Positions 18,166 to 26,478 are shown, counted from the stretch's first letter. The stretch: DNA of 64,000 nucleotides from UBA6168 sp964423205 (GCA_964423205.1 CAYRDX010000015.1:1-64000), one strand, 5' to 3'. Translations and numbers: made by a program. The notes: generated by a model from the letters alone, not told the origin.

Positions 18166-20907
18166 TCAGATTTTTGAAAACCTGACACTCACCACCTTAT
18201 ACTCCGGACATTTGGCAATGTCGTCGTGCACATCACCGGTTACGAGATTCAGCATCAATTCCGGGAAATGGAAAGTGGTGCTCAAAATGCCCGGTTTTAC
18301 ATCTTCTGAAACTTCGGCAGTAATGTCCACATAGCCGCGCGGGGATTCCAGCCTGACCCTGTCGCCTGTTCTTATGCCCGTGGTCGCAGCGTCAGCCGGA
18401 TTAATGAGCAATACGTCCTCGCTGACAATCCTGGCATTGGCTGTACGGCGGGTCATAGTTCCGGCATTGTAATGCTCAAGGTTCCGGTTGGTAGTAAGAA
18501 TGTATGGGAAGTCTTGCTGATGGTCGAGGATTTCGTTGGTTTCCACAAAATCGCGGAATACAAAACGGCCCTTGCCGCGCTTGAAGGATTCACCATGCAG
18601 GATTTTGGTGTCGGTGCCGTCCGGGGCAACGGGCCATTGCTTACCCTGCTTACCCAGGTTCTCCCATGTGATACCTGCGAAAAAAGGCACTATCTGACTG
18701 ATTTCCTCCAGCATGGTTTTGCCGGAATAAGGCTTTTGTTTGTACCCAAGGCGGTTCATCATCTCCACATAAATCTGTCCGTCGGGTTTGCTTTCACCGA
18801 TGGGCTTAACCACTTTGCGCACTTTTTGCACCCTGCGTTCACCGTTGGTAAAGGTGCCTTCCTTTTCGAGGAAGGATGCTCCTGGCAGTACGACATGGGC
18901 ATATTTGGCAGTTTCCGTTTCAAATATCTCCTGTATGATTAGCAATTCGAGAGATTGCATGGCTTTAATGACCTTCTTTGTATTGGGGTCTGACTGCACC
19001 ACGTCTTCTCCGGTAAGCCAAAGTGCCTTCAGTTTACCATCTATAGCTGCGTTAAACATTTCAGGAATAGTGTAACCGGAATGTTTGGGCATTTTGACCC
19101 CGTAGAATTCTTCGTACTTCTGCTGAACTTCAGGCTGGGTCACATCGAGGTATCCTGCACCCTGATAGGGCTGAACACCCATGTCGGCCATCCCCTGCAC
19201 GTTGTTCTGACCACGCAGTGGATTTACTCCGCAGCCTTTCTTACCAATATTACCCGTAATCATTGCGAGGTCTGCAATCAGCATCACCGCATAAGTTCCC
19301 TGGTAGTGCTCGGTAACGCCAAGCCCATGGAAACTCATGGCTGCTTTGGCGCTTGCATAAGTTTTTGCTGCAGCCTGTACTTCTTCTCTTGGCACTCCGG
19401 ATACTTTTTCCAGTGCGTCGACGTCGAGTCCGAGTATGCCTTCTTTGAATTCTTTAAATCCTTCAGTTCTGTTGTTGACAAATTCTTCAGCGACAAGCCC
19501 GTCCGTGATGATGTAGTATAACATCATATCGAGCACCGCCACATTGGTGCCTGGCCTAAGTTGCAAGTGATGGGTGGCATATTTGGCCATTTCAGTTCGC
19601 CGGGGGTCGATGACGATGAGTGGAGTGCCTTTCATCGCCTTCTGTTTTATTTTGGCTCCGGTTACCGGGTGCGCTGCCGTTGGATTTGCGCCAATGACCA
19701 TCATGCATTCGGTGTGTTTCAGGTCTTCAATGGAATTGGTGGCCGCACCCGTTCCGAAAGTCCTTTGCATGCCGAGTGCAGTAGGCGAGTGGCATACCCT
19801 TGCACAACCATCGATATTATTCGTACCAATGACCGCCCGAATCATTTTCTGCATAAGGTAGTTTTCCTCATTCGTAGTCCGTGACGAGGAAATTCCAGCG
19901 ATAGCATCCGGCCCGTGTTTTTCTTTTATAGCTAACAGTTTTTCAGCGATGAAATTATAAACATCCTCCCAGCTTACCCTTTCCAGTTTTCCATTACGGC
20001 GAATCAAGGGATATTTCAGCCTGTCGGGATGGTTATAAAATTTAAATGCATATCGTCCTTTGAGACAAGTATGGCCCTCATTCACTTCTGCGTCGAATGG
20101 TGCCTGAATGCTCAGGATTTTACCATCCTTCACGCTCACGTCGAGATTACAGCCGACGCCACAGTAGGTGCAAACCGTGCGCACTTTATCCTGCCCCACT
20201 ACAGCCTTGCTTTGGAACACATCATGGATTGCCGTCGTTGGACAGGCCTGTGAGCAGGCGCCGCATGACACGCAGTCGGATTCTGCAAAAGTGCCACCCA
20301 TTCCCATGATGATCTGGTTATCGAAACCACGTCCACTGACACCCAACACGAATTGTCCCTGCACCTCATCACATGCCCGCACGCAGCGGTAACATAAGAT
20401 GCACTTCGACATGTCAGCAGTCATATAGGGATGACTGAGGTCTTTCTTCCGGTCAGTATGAACCTTGCCAGCCGGGTAGCGCACTTTCCGAATGCCAACT
20501 CTTGCAGCAACATCCTGCAATTCACAATTGCCGTTTACCTCACAGGTAAGGCAGTCGAGCGGGTGGTCAGTGAGCACCAATTCGATGATATTCCTGCGCA
20601 GTTTCTGAATACTTTCACTTTCCGTGAAAATCATCATGCCTTCCTCTACTGGCGTATGACAGGAGGCTACTGTTCTGAGTTGTGCTCCATTTCCGGTCCT
20701 ACCTACTTCCACGCTGCATACCCGGCAGGAACCGAATGCTTCCAGGTTTGGTGCATCACAAAGAGTCGGAACATAGTCTTTTCCTTTGAACCTGCGCACA
20801 AATTGCAGGATGGTTTCCCCGGGAACGATGGAATAGGGTTGCCCGTTAATGAAGGATGTTTGGACCCTGATGTCAAGGTTTGAAATGACAGGTGTAAGTG
20901 TATTCAT
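18166..20907 (-). CDS. Formate dehydrogenase alpha subunit (NAD-type, Cys form)
   Basis: 913 residues. Iron-sulfur ligands can be followed in order: 2Fe-2S (C50, C61, C64, C83); the NuoG-type His-Cys cluster (H115, C119, C122, C128); two ferredoxin 4Fe-4S motifs (C169-C179 and C212-C222); then the 4Fe-4S of the molybdopterin domain (C246, C249, C253, C281). The active-site residue is Cys372 in ARVCHSP, so no selenocysteine is needed. It oxidises formate to CO2, or runs in reverse, with bis-MGD molybdenum or tungsten, passing electrons to the NuoEF-type partner at 24734-26395. The partner gene is unusually separated from it by 3.8 kb. Confidence 0.93.
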   Translation of the reverse strand: MNTLTPVISNLDIRVQTSFINGQPYSIVPGETILQFVRRFKGKDYVPTLCDAPNLEAFGSCRVCSVEVGRTGNGAQLRTVASCHTPVEEGMMIFTESESIQKLRRNIIELVLTDHPLDCLTCEVNGNCELQDVAARVGIRKVRYPAGKVHTDRKKDLSHPYMTADMSKCILCYRCVRACDEVQGQFVLGVSGRGFDNQIIMGMGGTFAESDCVSCGACSQACPTTAIHDVFQSKAVVGQDKVRTVCTYCGVGCNLDVSVKDGKILSIQAPFDAEVNEGHTCLKGRYAFKFYNHPDRLKYPLIRRNGKLERVSWEDVYNFIAEKLLAIKEKHGPDAIAGISSSRTTNEENYLMQKMIRAVIGTNNIDGCARVCHSPTALGMQRTFGTGAATNSIEDLKHTECMMVIGANPTAAHPVTGAKIKQKAMKGTPLIVIDPRRTEMAKYATHHLQLRPGTNVAVLDMMLYYIITDGLVAEEFVNNRTEGFKEFKEGILGLDVDALEKVSGVPREEVQAAAKTYASAKAAMSFHGLGVTEHYQGTYAVMLIADLAMITGNIGKKGCGVNPLRGQNNVQGMADMGVQPYQGAGYLDVTQPEVQQKYEEFYGVKMPKHSGYTIPEMFNAAIDGKLKALWLTGEDVVQSDPNTKKVIKAMQSLELLIIQEIFETETAKYAHVVLPGASFLEKEGTFTNGERRVQKVRKVVKPIGESKPDGQIYVEMMNRLGYKQKPYSGKTMLEEISQIVPFFAGITWENLGKQGKQWPVAPDGTDTKILHGESFKRGKGRFVFRDFVETNEILDHQQDFPYILTTNRNLEHYNAGTMTRRTANARIVSEDVLLINPADAATTGIRTGDRVRLESPRGYVDITAEVSEDVKPGILSTTFHFPELMLNLVTGDVHDDIAKCPEYKVVSVRFSKI

Positions 20908-20973
20908 GTCAATTTTTTTATAATTCCTTGATTAAAAAGCTTATAGAAGTTTCTTATTGAAGTGAAAATAGTT

Positions 20974-20981
20974 TAGATTTG
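20974..20981 (+). promoter_or_regulatory. Possible -7 promoter element (TAGATTTG)
   Basis: Fits TAnnTTTG on the plus strand, pointing away from the formate dehydrogenase gene and into the candidate small RNA at 20986-21072. The -33 region is imperfect: the nearest TTG is only 14 bases upstream. Confidence 0.35.
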
Positions 20982-20985
20982 TGTT

Positions 20986-21072
20986 GTATCTGAAACACCC
21001 CAGCGGTCGACTACTATAGTCGGTAAGGAATGTAGGATACCCCCGGGGCAGGTAACTGCCCCTTATTTTATT
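20986..21072 (+). ncRNA. Candidate small RNA or structured leader between fdhA and DUF3800
   Basis: Three nested or successive stems are visible: GTATC (20986-20990) with GATAC (21036-21040), enclosing CGACTA-CTA-TAGTCG (21008-21022). Then comes GGGGCAG-GTAA-CTGCCCC (21045-21062), followed by TTATTTTATT. On the plus strand this reads as a promoter, a folded body of about 55 bases and a terminator. On the minus strand the same DNA is a structured segment 80-165 bases upstream of the formate dehydrogenase alpha gene and just after DUF3800. I could not match it to a known family. Confidence 0.35.
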
Positions 21073-21835
21073 AAATTTCTACCATGCTATTTGGAGTTTT
21101 GTAATTTGTCACATAAGGATTCACAACATCGGATAAAAAATTGTAAAAGGTTCGAGCTCCTTTCTTTCTAATGTACCTATTTGGTTCATAATACTGCCTG
21201 GCAAAATAAACAACTACATCTACCATTTGATGGAAATAGGAGTTTGCCGAGTCCCTTAAAACTGGGTCTTCTATTACTGCCCTCAATCTCATATTACGTG
21301 ATCCTGGACCGAATCTTATTACGTCATTTGGTATCTGATTATATCTTCTCATTTCTCTAAGAAGTTTTGTTAGCTTACCACCATCAGTATTATCAGCTAA
21401 AACAATTCCCTTATCATTCCCTTTGCCATTTGGGAAGTTGTTGTGAGCAATTGTATTTTCAAATCGTTGAAATAGAATCCTCCACGTTAAATCAAAAATA
21501 TCACCATCCCTTTTTTTATCACATCTTACTGTTATAATGCTGATATCATTTCTTGTATTTAGCCACTTGAGGCATTGTTTGAGCAAATCTAAACGGAGGT
21601 TTCGAGGTATAGCTATTTTCAATTTCAATCTGCCATTAACAAAATCCGAAGCATGGATTTCTTCATTCATTCCTAAACCATACTTCTTCTTAAGGGCTCT
21701 CCGAAAAGCAATTAAATCATCAAGAAAATTCAACCAACTGTCTTCATTTAGGACAATTGCTGATAAAACGAAGAATCTGGTTGGTGATTTATCCACACCA
21801 ATATCCCCACTTTCATCCACGTACATTAAGTACAT
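21071..21835 (-). CDS. DUF3800 domain protein
   Basis: 254 residues beginning MYLMYVDESGD, the signature of DUF3800, a family with an RNase H-like fold whose first Asp-Glu...Asp residues are probable metal ligands. Other acidic positions (LADNTDGGKLTKLL) follow near residue 145. DUF3800 genes are common next to mobile and defence genes, but their function is not established. It begins 17 bases after the truncated PIN toxin gene and shares strand with all genes of the insert, suggesting cotranscription. Confidence 0.85.
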   Translation of the reverse strand: MYLMYVDESGDIGVDKSPTRFFVLSAIVLNEDSWLNFLDDLIAFRRALKKKYGLGMNEEIHASDFVNGRLKLKIAIPRNLRLDLLKQCLKWLNTRNDISIITVRCDKKRDGDIFDLTWRILFQRFENTIAHNNFPNGKGNDKGIVLADNTDGGKLTKLLREMRRYNQIPNDVIRFGPGSRNMRLRAVIEDPVLRDSANSYFHQMVDVVVYFARQYYEPNRYIRKKGARTFYNFLSDVVNPYVTNYKTPNSMVEI

Positions 21836-21852
21836 ATTCGGCTGTTTTAGAG

Positions 21853-21942
21853 TTAGTTAAGTTGGGTCCGAGCTCTGTTGCTCAAAGCTTTATTGTTTTC
21901 GGCAAACCATATGATAGATTGGGCGTCAACGAGGATATTCAT
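21853..21942 (-). pseudogene. Truncated PIN-domain (VapC-type) toxin, N-terminus only
   Basis: 29 codons, starting MNILVDAQSIIWFAENN. This is the first strand and helix of a PIN RNase, with the first catalytic Asp (D6). The remaining roughly 100 residues of a PIN toxin, including the other acidic residues, are missing; a stop follows and then DUF3800. Its ATG overlaps the stop of the antitoxin gene (ATGA, 21939-21942), the usual coupling of toxin and antitoxin, so this was once a complete module. Confidence 0.75.
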
Positions 21943-22160
21943 GGCATATAGTCTTTAAAATCCTCCAGTGGCTCATTGAAATCAGGACTCATTTCGAATT
22001 GAGCCTTGCTGAACCCAACTTTTCTTGTGTGCCCAAATTCTTTGCCTTTCTTAAGGGTTTGCTGCTTGATTTCTTTTAACATTAACTCCATTAATTGGAG
22101 TTTTTCCGCCAGAGGCAGTTGTCTAAAGATCTCAGCTAATTGTAATGCTTCCTGTGACAT
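21939..22160 (-). CDS. Antitoxin of the DUF2281/VapB-like type (module 3)
   Basis: 73 residues. The N-terminal helix pair SQEALQLAEIFRQLPLAEKLQLMELMLKEIK (read from residue 2) is closely related to that of the antitoxin at 24339-24647. The C-terminal segment MSPDFNEPLEDFKDYMP is the toxin-wrapping tail usual in antitoxins paired with PIN toxins. It is complete, yet its toxin is reduced to 29 codons. It starts inside the 3' end of the HepT remnant (22132-22245). Confidence 0.75.
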   Translation of the reverse strand: MSQEALQLAEIFRQLPLAEKLQLMELMLKEIKQQTLKKGKEFGHTRKVGFSKAQFEMSPDFNEPLEDFKDYMP

Positions 22161-22245
22161 TTTTTATCCAGTTTGTGATGTTGATTTCATCAATAGCATC
22201 GATGACATGTTGCAGTCTGATTTTATCACCAATCTTATCTGGCAT
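22132..22245 (-). pseudogene. Truncated HepT (HEPN, DUF86) toxin, N-terminus only
   Basis: 37 codons starting MPDKIGDKIRLQHVIDAIDEI, the first helix of DUF86/HepT-type HEPN RNases. Homology stops at about residue 22; the catalytic RxxxxH motif near the C-terminus of such proteins is absent. The start codon overlaps the end of the nucleotidyltransferase antitoxin gene by 11 bases, as in intact MNT-HEPN pairs. The 3' end overlaps the start of the next antitoxin gene. Confidence 0.7.
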
Positions 22246-22528
22246 AAATCAACTTTTTGTCATTGTCAATAATAGGTTTGATGTATTTTGAAATCCCGCG
22301 TTCTGAAACCAAATCAACCTTCTTTCCAAGCAATTTTTCCAAATCCAGTTGCATCTGTACGAAAAGCATCCCAATTCTTTGGCTGTAATCTAACTCAACA
22401 AGAATGTCAATATCACTTTTTTCAGCAGCTTCATCTCTTGCCTGAGAGCCAAACAGAAAGGCTTTGATGATAGGCTTATCAACAAAGTAGTCGGCGATTA
22501 ATTTGAGTTGTTGCTTGCTGAGTTTCAT
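22235..22528 (-). CDS. MNT-type nucleotidyltransferase antitoxin (MntA-like)
   Basis: 97 residues. Motif FLFGSQARDEAAEKSDIDILVEL is the GS...DxD signature of minimal nucleotidyltransferases, which silence HEPN toxins by AMPylating them (known for MntA-HepT). The fold is complete. Its partner gene is cut to 37 codons, so here it is an antitoxin without a functional local toxin. It lies 24 bases after the amidase gene on the same strand. Confidence 0.85.
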   Translation of the reverse strand: MKLSKQQLKLIADYFVDKPIIKAFLFGSQARDEAAEKSDIDILVELDYSQRIGMLFVQMQLDLEKLLGKKVDLVSERGISKYIKPIIDNDKKLIYAR

Positions 22529-22552
22529 GATTAAAGTTATTTGAATAAGGTT

Positions 22553-24157
22553 TTACCCCACAGTCTCCAAAAACTCCGGAGCCCTTCTTGCCTTTGTCAA
22601 CTGTTCAAAAGTGTATGCGAATTTTATCAAAACCGGCTCGCTGAAGGCCGTTCCGAAAAACGAAATCCCAACCGGAAGCCCACTTACAAAACCGGCCGGA
22701 ACAGTTACGTTCGGGTATCCGGCAACAGCAGCGGGTGAATAACTCGCCTTTCCGCCCATCAGGTAATGGTCGCCATTTACCAGGTCAATTGACCAGGGCA
22801 GGCTGTCAGCCGGGGCAGTGATGGCGTCAAGTTCGTGCTTTTTAATGGCGCTGTCAATACCGTCGGCACCGGCCAGCCTCTTGCTTTTGGCCAATGCATC
22901 CTGATAGGCTTTTTCATCGAGCGCACCTTTTTGAACGGCCATTTCAAAAATTTCCTGCCCGAAATAGGGCATCGCTTTGTCCTTATTGGCTTTGTTAAAG
23001 GCAATCAGTTCTTCCAGGTTTTTTACCGGTGCTTTGGTGCCCAAAGATGCCAGATACTTGTTAATGCCGTCTTTGAATTCATATTGCAGTGCTTCCCATT
23101 CGGCTTCGCCAAAACCTTCTTCGCCGAGGTTTTCCAGGTCAATCAGTGTAGCACCGTTTTCCCTCATGACCTGAAGAGCGGCTTCCATCACCTCATCTAC
23201 TTTTTCATGTATGCCAAAACGGTTGCGCAGTACACCAATCCTTGCCCCTTGCAGCCCGTCCGGATTCAATGCTGATGTGTAATCCAACGGTGGGCGTTCC
23301 ACAGTGGCGGCGTCATTTGAATCGTGACCAACGATGGCATTCAATAAAATGGCGGCATCTTTTACCGTGCGAGCCATAGGGCCTGCTGTGTCCTGACTGT
23401 GTGAAATCGGGATGATGCCACTGCGGCTGACGAGGCCAATGGTTGGCTTTATGCCAACTATCCCGTTCAGTGCGGACGGGCAGATGATGCTGCCGTCGGT
23501 TTCCGTGCCTATGGCAACCACACATAAATTGGCGGCAACAGCCACGCCTGAGCCGGAACTTGACCCGCAAGGGCTTCTGTCAAGAGCGTAGGGATTTTTG
23601 GTTTGTCCACCCCGGCTGCTCCAGCCACTTGAAGAACGGGTGGAGCGGAAATTGGCCCATTCGCTCAGGTTGGTTTTACCTAAAATCACGGCACCTTCAG
23701 CACGGAGCTTTTCAACGATATACGCATCTTTTGGTGCTATGGAACCTGTCAGTGCAATGGAACCCGCAGTGGTCTGCATTTTATCAGCTGTGTCGATATT
23801 GTCTTTTATTAAAACCGGAATGCCGTGTAAGGGTCCACGCGAGTTTCCAGCCTGTATTTCGGCGTCCATTTCGGCGGCAATTTGCAGTGCATCCGGATTG
23901 ACTTCAATGACAGACCTAAGTTCAGGGCCGTTCTGGTCAATGGCCTCAATTCTTTTCAGGTACTTTTCTGTAATACTTACAGCCGTATGAGTGCCTTTAT
24001 ACATTCCCTCCCGCAGAGCATCTATGGTAATTTCTTCCAGGTCAAAAGATTCAATGCCCGATGCTGAAGCTTCTGACTTGCATGCCAAAAAATAAGTGCC
24101 TGCATACAATGCGGCGCCTGTCTGCATGGATTGGATGACAAATTTTCGGCGATTCAT
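22553..24157 (-). CDS. Amidase-signature family hydrolase, exported
   Basis: 534 residues. The N-terminus MNRRKFVIQSMQTGAALYAG with a following FLAC suggests a Tat-like signal and possible lipidation. The Ser-cisSer-Lys triad region is visible: PVLIKDNIDT (Lys), then CGSSSGSGVAVAANLC and GTETDGSIICPSA (the Ser pair). These enzymes hydrolyse amides such as peptides, glutamine-tRNA analogues or nitrile-derived amides; the substrate cannot be told. It sits inside the formate dehydrogenase locus between the MazF remnant and the MNT antitoxin. Confidence 0.9.
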   Translation of the reverse strand: MNRRKFVIQSMQTGAALYAGTYFLACKSEASASGIESFDLEEITIDALREGMYKGTHTAVSITEKYLKRIEAIDQNGPELRSVIEVNPDALQIAAEMDAEIQAGNSRGPLHGIPVLIKDNIDTADKMQTTAGSIALTGSIAPKDAYIVEKLRAEGAVILGKTNLSEWANFRSTRSSSGWSSRGGQTKNPYALDRSPCGSSSGSGVAVAANLCVVAIGTETDGSIICPSALNGIVGIKPTIGLVSRSGIIPISHSQDTAGPMARTVKDAAILLNAIVGHDSNDAATVERPPLDYTSALNPDGLQGARIGVLRNRFGIHEKVDEVMEAALQVMRENGATLIDLENLGEEGFGEAEWEALQYEFKDGINKYLASLGTKAPVKNLEELIAFNKANKDKAMPYFGQEIFEMAVQKGALDEKAYQDALAKSKRLAGADGIDSAIKKHELDAITAPADSLPWSIDLVNGDHYLMGGKASYSPAAVAGYPNVTVPAGFVSGLPVGISFFGTAFSEPVLIKFAYTFEQLTKARRAPEFLETVG

Positions 24158-24204
24158 TAGTTGGTTGTTAGTTGTTGGTTGAATGTTGTCCGTTGTAAAA
24201 TTTG

Positions 24205-24237
24205 ATTGAGGGTCTGACTCAAAGTCAGGCCCTCAAT
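24205..24237. terminator. 15-bp hairpin at the MazF-remnant breakpoint
   Basis: ATTGAGGGTCTGACT (24205-24219) pairs with AGTCAGGCCCTCAAT (24223-24237), one G-U pair, three-base loop. On the plus strand it is followed by GATTTTT. It contains the stop codon of the truncated mazF gene and lies just upstream of the amidase gene, so it may insulate the amidase or mark a recombination joint. Confidence 0.6.
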
Positions 24238-24352
24238 GATTTTTAAGGATGCCCAAGCCATCATCATTGACGATAATTGCGGGACGGGTCTTTCTGATTT
24301 CCGCTCCGATTGTTGGGTCAAGGTTGATGAGCCAGATTTCACTTCTTTTCAT
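24233..24352 (-). pseudogene. Truncated MazF/PemK toxin, N-terminus only
   Basis: 39 codons: MKRSEIWLINLDPTIGAEIR, then KTRPAIIVNDDGLG. This is the unmistakable first third of a MazF/PemK endoribonuclease, including the R in the RPAI strand that forms part of the active site. Homology ends at about residue 35 and the stop lies in the hairpin at 24205-24237. The start overlaps the antitoxin stop by 14 bases. Confidence 0.8.
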
Positions 24353-24647
24353 AGATGTCATCTCCGTCTAAGTCCATGAAAGCAGTTAGTTCTCTGTCAT
24401 GGAGGTAATCATTAAGCAATATCTCAGCGGCTTTGCTGCGCTTCGCATCAGCACTATTACCAGTCTTTCGAGTGTACTTCTTATCGGTATCTTTTTCTTT
24501 ATTCCCAGGCACATTGATGTTCTTGTCCACATCGTGACTTAAGGCCTGGTCTTTGATTTCCCGAAATACCAACTCGAAAAGCTGAAGCTTTTCTGCCAAA
24601 GTCAGTTGCCTGATCAATTCCGCAATTTTCAGAGCTTGTTTTGACAT
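24339..24647 (-). CDS. Antitoxin of a MazEF-like module (module 1)
   Basis: 102 residues. The first 31 residues resemble those of the antitoxin at 21939-22160 (AEKLQLFELVFREIK versus AEKLQLMELMLKEIK). The linker is Lys/Asp-rich and the tail is AAEILLNDYLHDRELTAF, then DLDGDDIYEKK, typical of antitoxins upstream of PemK/MazF toxins in Bacteroidetes. Gene is intact; toxin downstream is cut to 39 codons. Same N-terminal domain joined to different toxin-binding tails indicates modular exchange. Confidence 0.75.
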   Translation of the reverse strand: MSKQALKIAELIRQLTLAEKLQLFELVFREIKDQALSHDVDKNINVPGNKEKDTDKKYTRKTGNSADAKRSKAAEILLNDYLHDRELTAFMDLDGDDIYEKK

Positions 24648-24733
24648 CTTTGTTGAATTTGATACAATTTAAGGTATTTCGACTGACGGATTTTCAACCT
24701 CCAATTAGAGGAGTTATTGATTTAATTTCTAAG

Positions 24734-26395
24734 TCATTTTTCATTCTTTGAAAAATACATCTCCAACTCTTCCCCAAAATACTCCAGCGCATTGTACACA
24801 GGCAGAGGCATCCCACCACCAAGTGCACAAAGTGAACCTGTTTTAAGTGTACTCAGCAAATCGCTGAAAAGCTCCATGTCAATTTTATAATCCTCATTCT
24901 GTGCTTTTTGCAGCAACTCTTTGCCACGTGTGGAACCTATCCGGCAAGGGAAACACTTGCCACAACTTTCGTGGGCAGTGAATTCAAATAAGTGCTCAAG
25001 GTATTTCACCATCGGGTATTCTTCAGGTATGCTGACCATGCTGGCATGACCGAGCAGGAATCCGTTAGTTGCGAAGCTCTCAAAGTCAACGTTAAGCTGA
25101 CTGATTTTCGAAACCGGAACCAATCCGCCCAATGGTCCGCCAATGTGAAGGGCTTTCACTTTGCGGCGGAACCCGCTACCCATTTCATTGACCACTTTGG
25201 TTAGCGGCGTGCCCATGTCCACTTCGTAAATGCCGGGTTTGTTGAATGCACTGTCGAGGGAAATGAGTTTGGTGCCGGTGGATTTTTCAGTGCCTATTTT
25301 GGCATAAGCCCCGCCGCCATTTTGCAGAATCCAAGGCAGGTTGGCCAGGGTTTCCACATTGTTCACGACTGTTGGCTTGCCGAATAAGCCGTAGGTCACA
25401 GGGTAGGGTGGCCTGACCCGTACTTCCGGCCTTTGCCCTTCAATACTTGCCAGCAGGGCGGTTTCTTCTCCACATATATATGCGCCACGTGCCTCTATGA
25501 TTTTGAACTCAAAACTGAATCGGCTGCCGAGGATATTTTCACCGAGTAAGCCTGCTGTTCTCAGTTCTGCTATTGCCTTTTGATTGATGCCGATACTTTC
25601 GGGATACTCATAACGGATATACATCACCCCTCTTTCAGAGCCGATGGCATAACCGGCCATGAGCATACCCATCAACAGGGAGTAAGGCTGCTTTTCGAGC
25701 ACATAGCGGTCGGAATATGAACCCGGGTCGCCCTCATCGGCATTGCAGACGATGAACTTCGGATTGCCTTCTGCTTTCCGGCAGGCTTCCAGTTTGAAAC
25801 CAATGGGGAATCCTGCACCGCCGCGCCCGCGCAATCCGGATGCTTTGATTTCTTTTAAAACATCTTCAGCGGCTGTCTTGAAAAGTTTACCCAAAATATC
25901 ACGGCAGTCTTCAATGGTCAATGGTATTCCGGTCAATATGCCAGCACCTTTTGAGGCGACATTGTATTTGTCTTCGTGGTTCAACTTTGGTGTTCCATTG
26001 CTGCCGAAGTTGGGTGACACATCCCCGCTGTAGTTATGTCCGTCATAGTGAAAAGCGCTGTTTTCATGGCATCGTCCAAGGCAACACATTTCACCGATTT
26101 CTTCCTCTCTGAAACTCTTGGCCAGGTTTTCTTTCAGTTTGTGCTGTGTGCCGGCACACAAGCAGGCGGTTCCGCTGCATACGTACACTTTTTTACCCTT
26201 ATTAGCGGGACGGGTGAAATCGTAAAATGTGCTTGCACCGTACACACTCGCATCGCCGACCAGGTATTCTTCGGCCAGTTTCTGCACATCCTCTTTTGAC
26301 AGGAATCCTTCCGGTTCTGTCAGGCCGCCCATTTTTTCAAAGAGGTTATCGGTCAATCCTTTTCTGCCTGAAAGTGCGCTGATGTTTTTTGACAT
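24734..26395 (-). CDS. NuoE-NuoF fusion, formate dehydrogenase beta subunit
   Basis: 553 residues. Residues 35-120 form a thioredoxin-like 2Fe-2S domain (VCSGTACLC, later MCCLGRCHENSA), equivalent to NuoE. The FMN/NADH-binding NuoF core follows (GLRGRGGAGFPIGFKLEAC, CNADEGDPGSYSDR, GAYICGEETALLASIEG), then the 4Fe-4S motif ESCGKCFPCRIGSTRG near residue 480. It should take electrons from the FdhA subunit and reduce NAD+. This two-in-one form is common in soluble NAD-dependent formate dehydrogenases and hydrogenases. It is separated from fdhA by the toxin-antitoxin insert. Confidence 0.92.
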   Translation of the reverse strand: MSKNISALSGRKGLTDNLFEKMGGLTEPEGFLSKEDVQKLAEEYLVGDASVYGASTFYDFTRPANKGKKVYVCSGTACLCAGTQHKLKENLAKSFREEEIGEMCCLGRCHENSAFHYDGHNYSGDVSPNFGSNGTPKLNHEDKYNVASKGAGILTGIPLTIEDCRDILGKLFKTAAEDVLKEIKASGLRGRGGAGFPIGFKLEACRKAEGNPKFIVCNADEGDPGSYSDRYVLEKQPYSLLMGMLMAGYAIGSERGVMYIRYEYPESIGINQKAIAELRTAGLLGENILGSRFSFEFKIIEARGAYICGEETALLASIEGQRPEVRVRPPYPVTYGLFGKPTVVNNVETLANLPWILQNGGGAYAKIGTEKSTGTKLISLDSAFNKPGIYEVDMGTPLTKVVNEMGSGFRRKVKALHIGGPLGGLVPVSKISQLNVDFESFATNGFLLGHASMVSIPEEYPMVKYLEHLFEFTAHESCGKCFPCRIGSTRGKELLQKAQNEDYKIDMELFSDLLSTLKTGSLCALGGGMPLPVYNALEYFGEELEMYFSKNEK

Positions 26396-26445
26396 GATTG
26401 CAATATTTTGGTAGTAGATGGTTTAAGGTTGAAGGCAAAAGTAAA

Positions 26446-26478
26446 AAGGCAACCCCGAAGCCCGAAGGGCTAAAGGGG
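26446..26478. repeat. Dispersed hairpin repeat, copy A
   Basis: Core AAGGCA, then CCCCGAAGCCCGAAGGGC, TAAAGGGG: two nested stems (CCCC/GGGG and GCCC/GGGC with GAA loop). An almost identical copy lies at 62620-62652. Both are flanked by GGCAAAA tracts. Located between the NuoEF gene and the S9 peptidase. Confidence 0.65.

Noticed and set aside
18166..20907. Selenocysteine in formate dehydrogenase
   Set aside because: The active-site position is an ordinary Cys codon (ARVCHSP) and the frame has no internal TGA.
21071..21835. DUF3800 plus toxin-antitoxin remnants as a phage-defence island
   Set aside because: No recognised effector, nuclease-helicase or restriction gene is present and the toxins are truncated; association alone does not support the claim.
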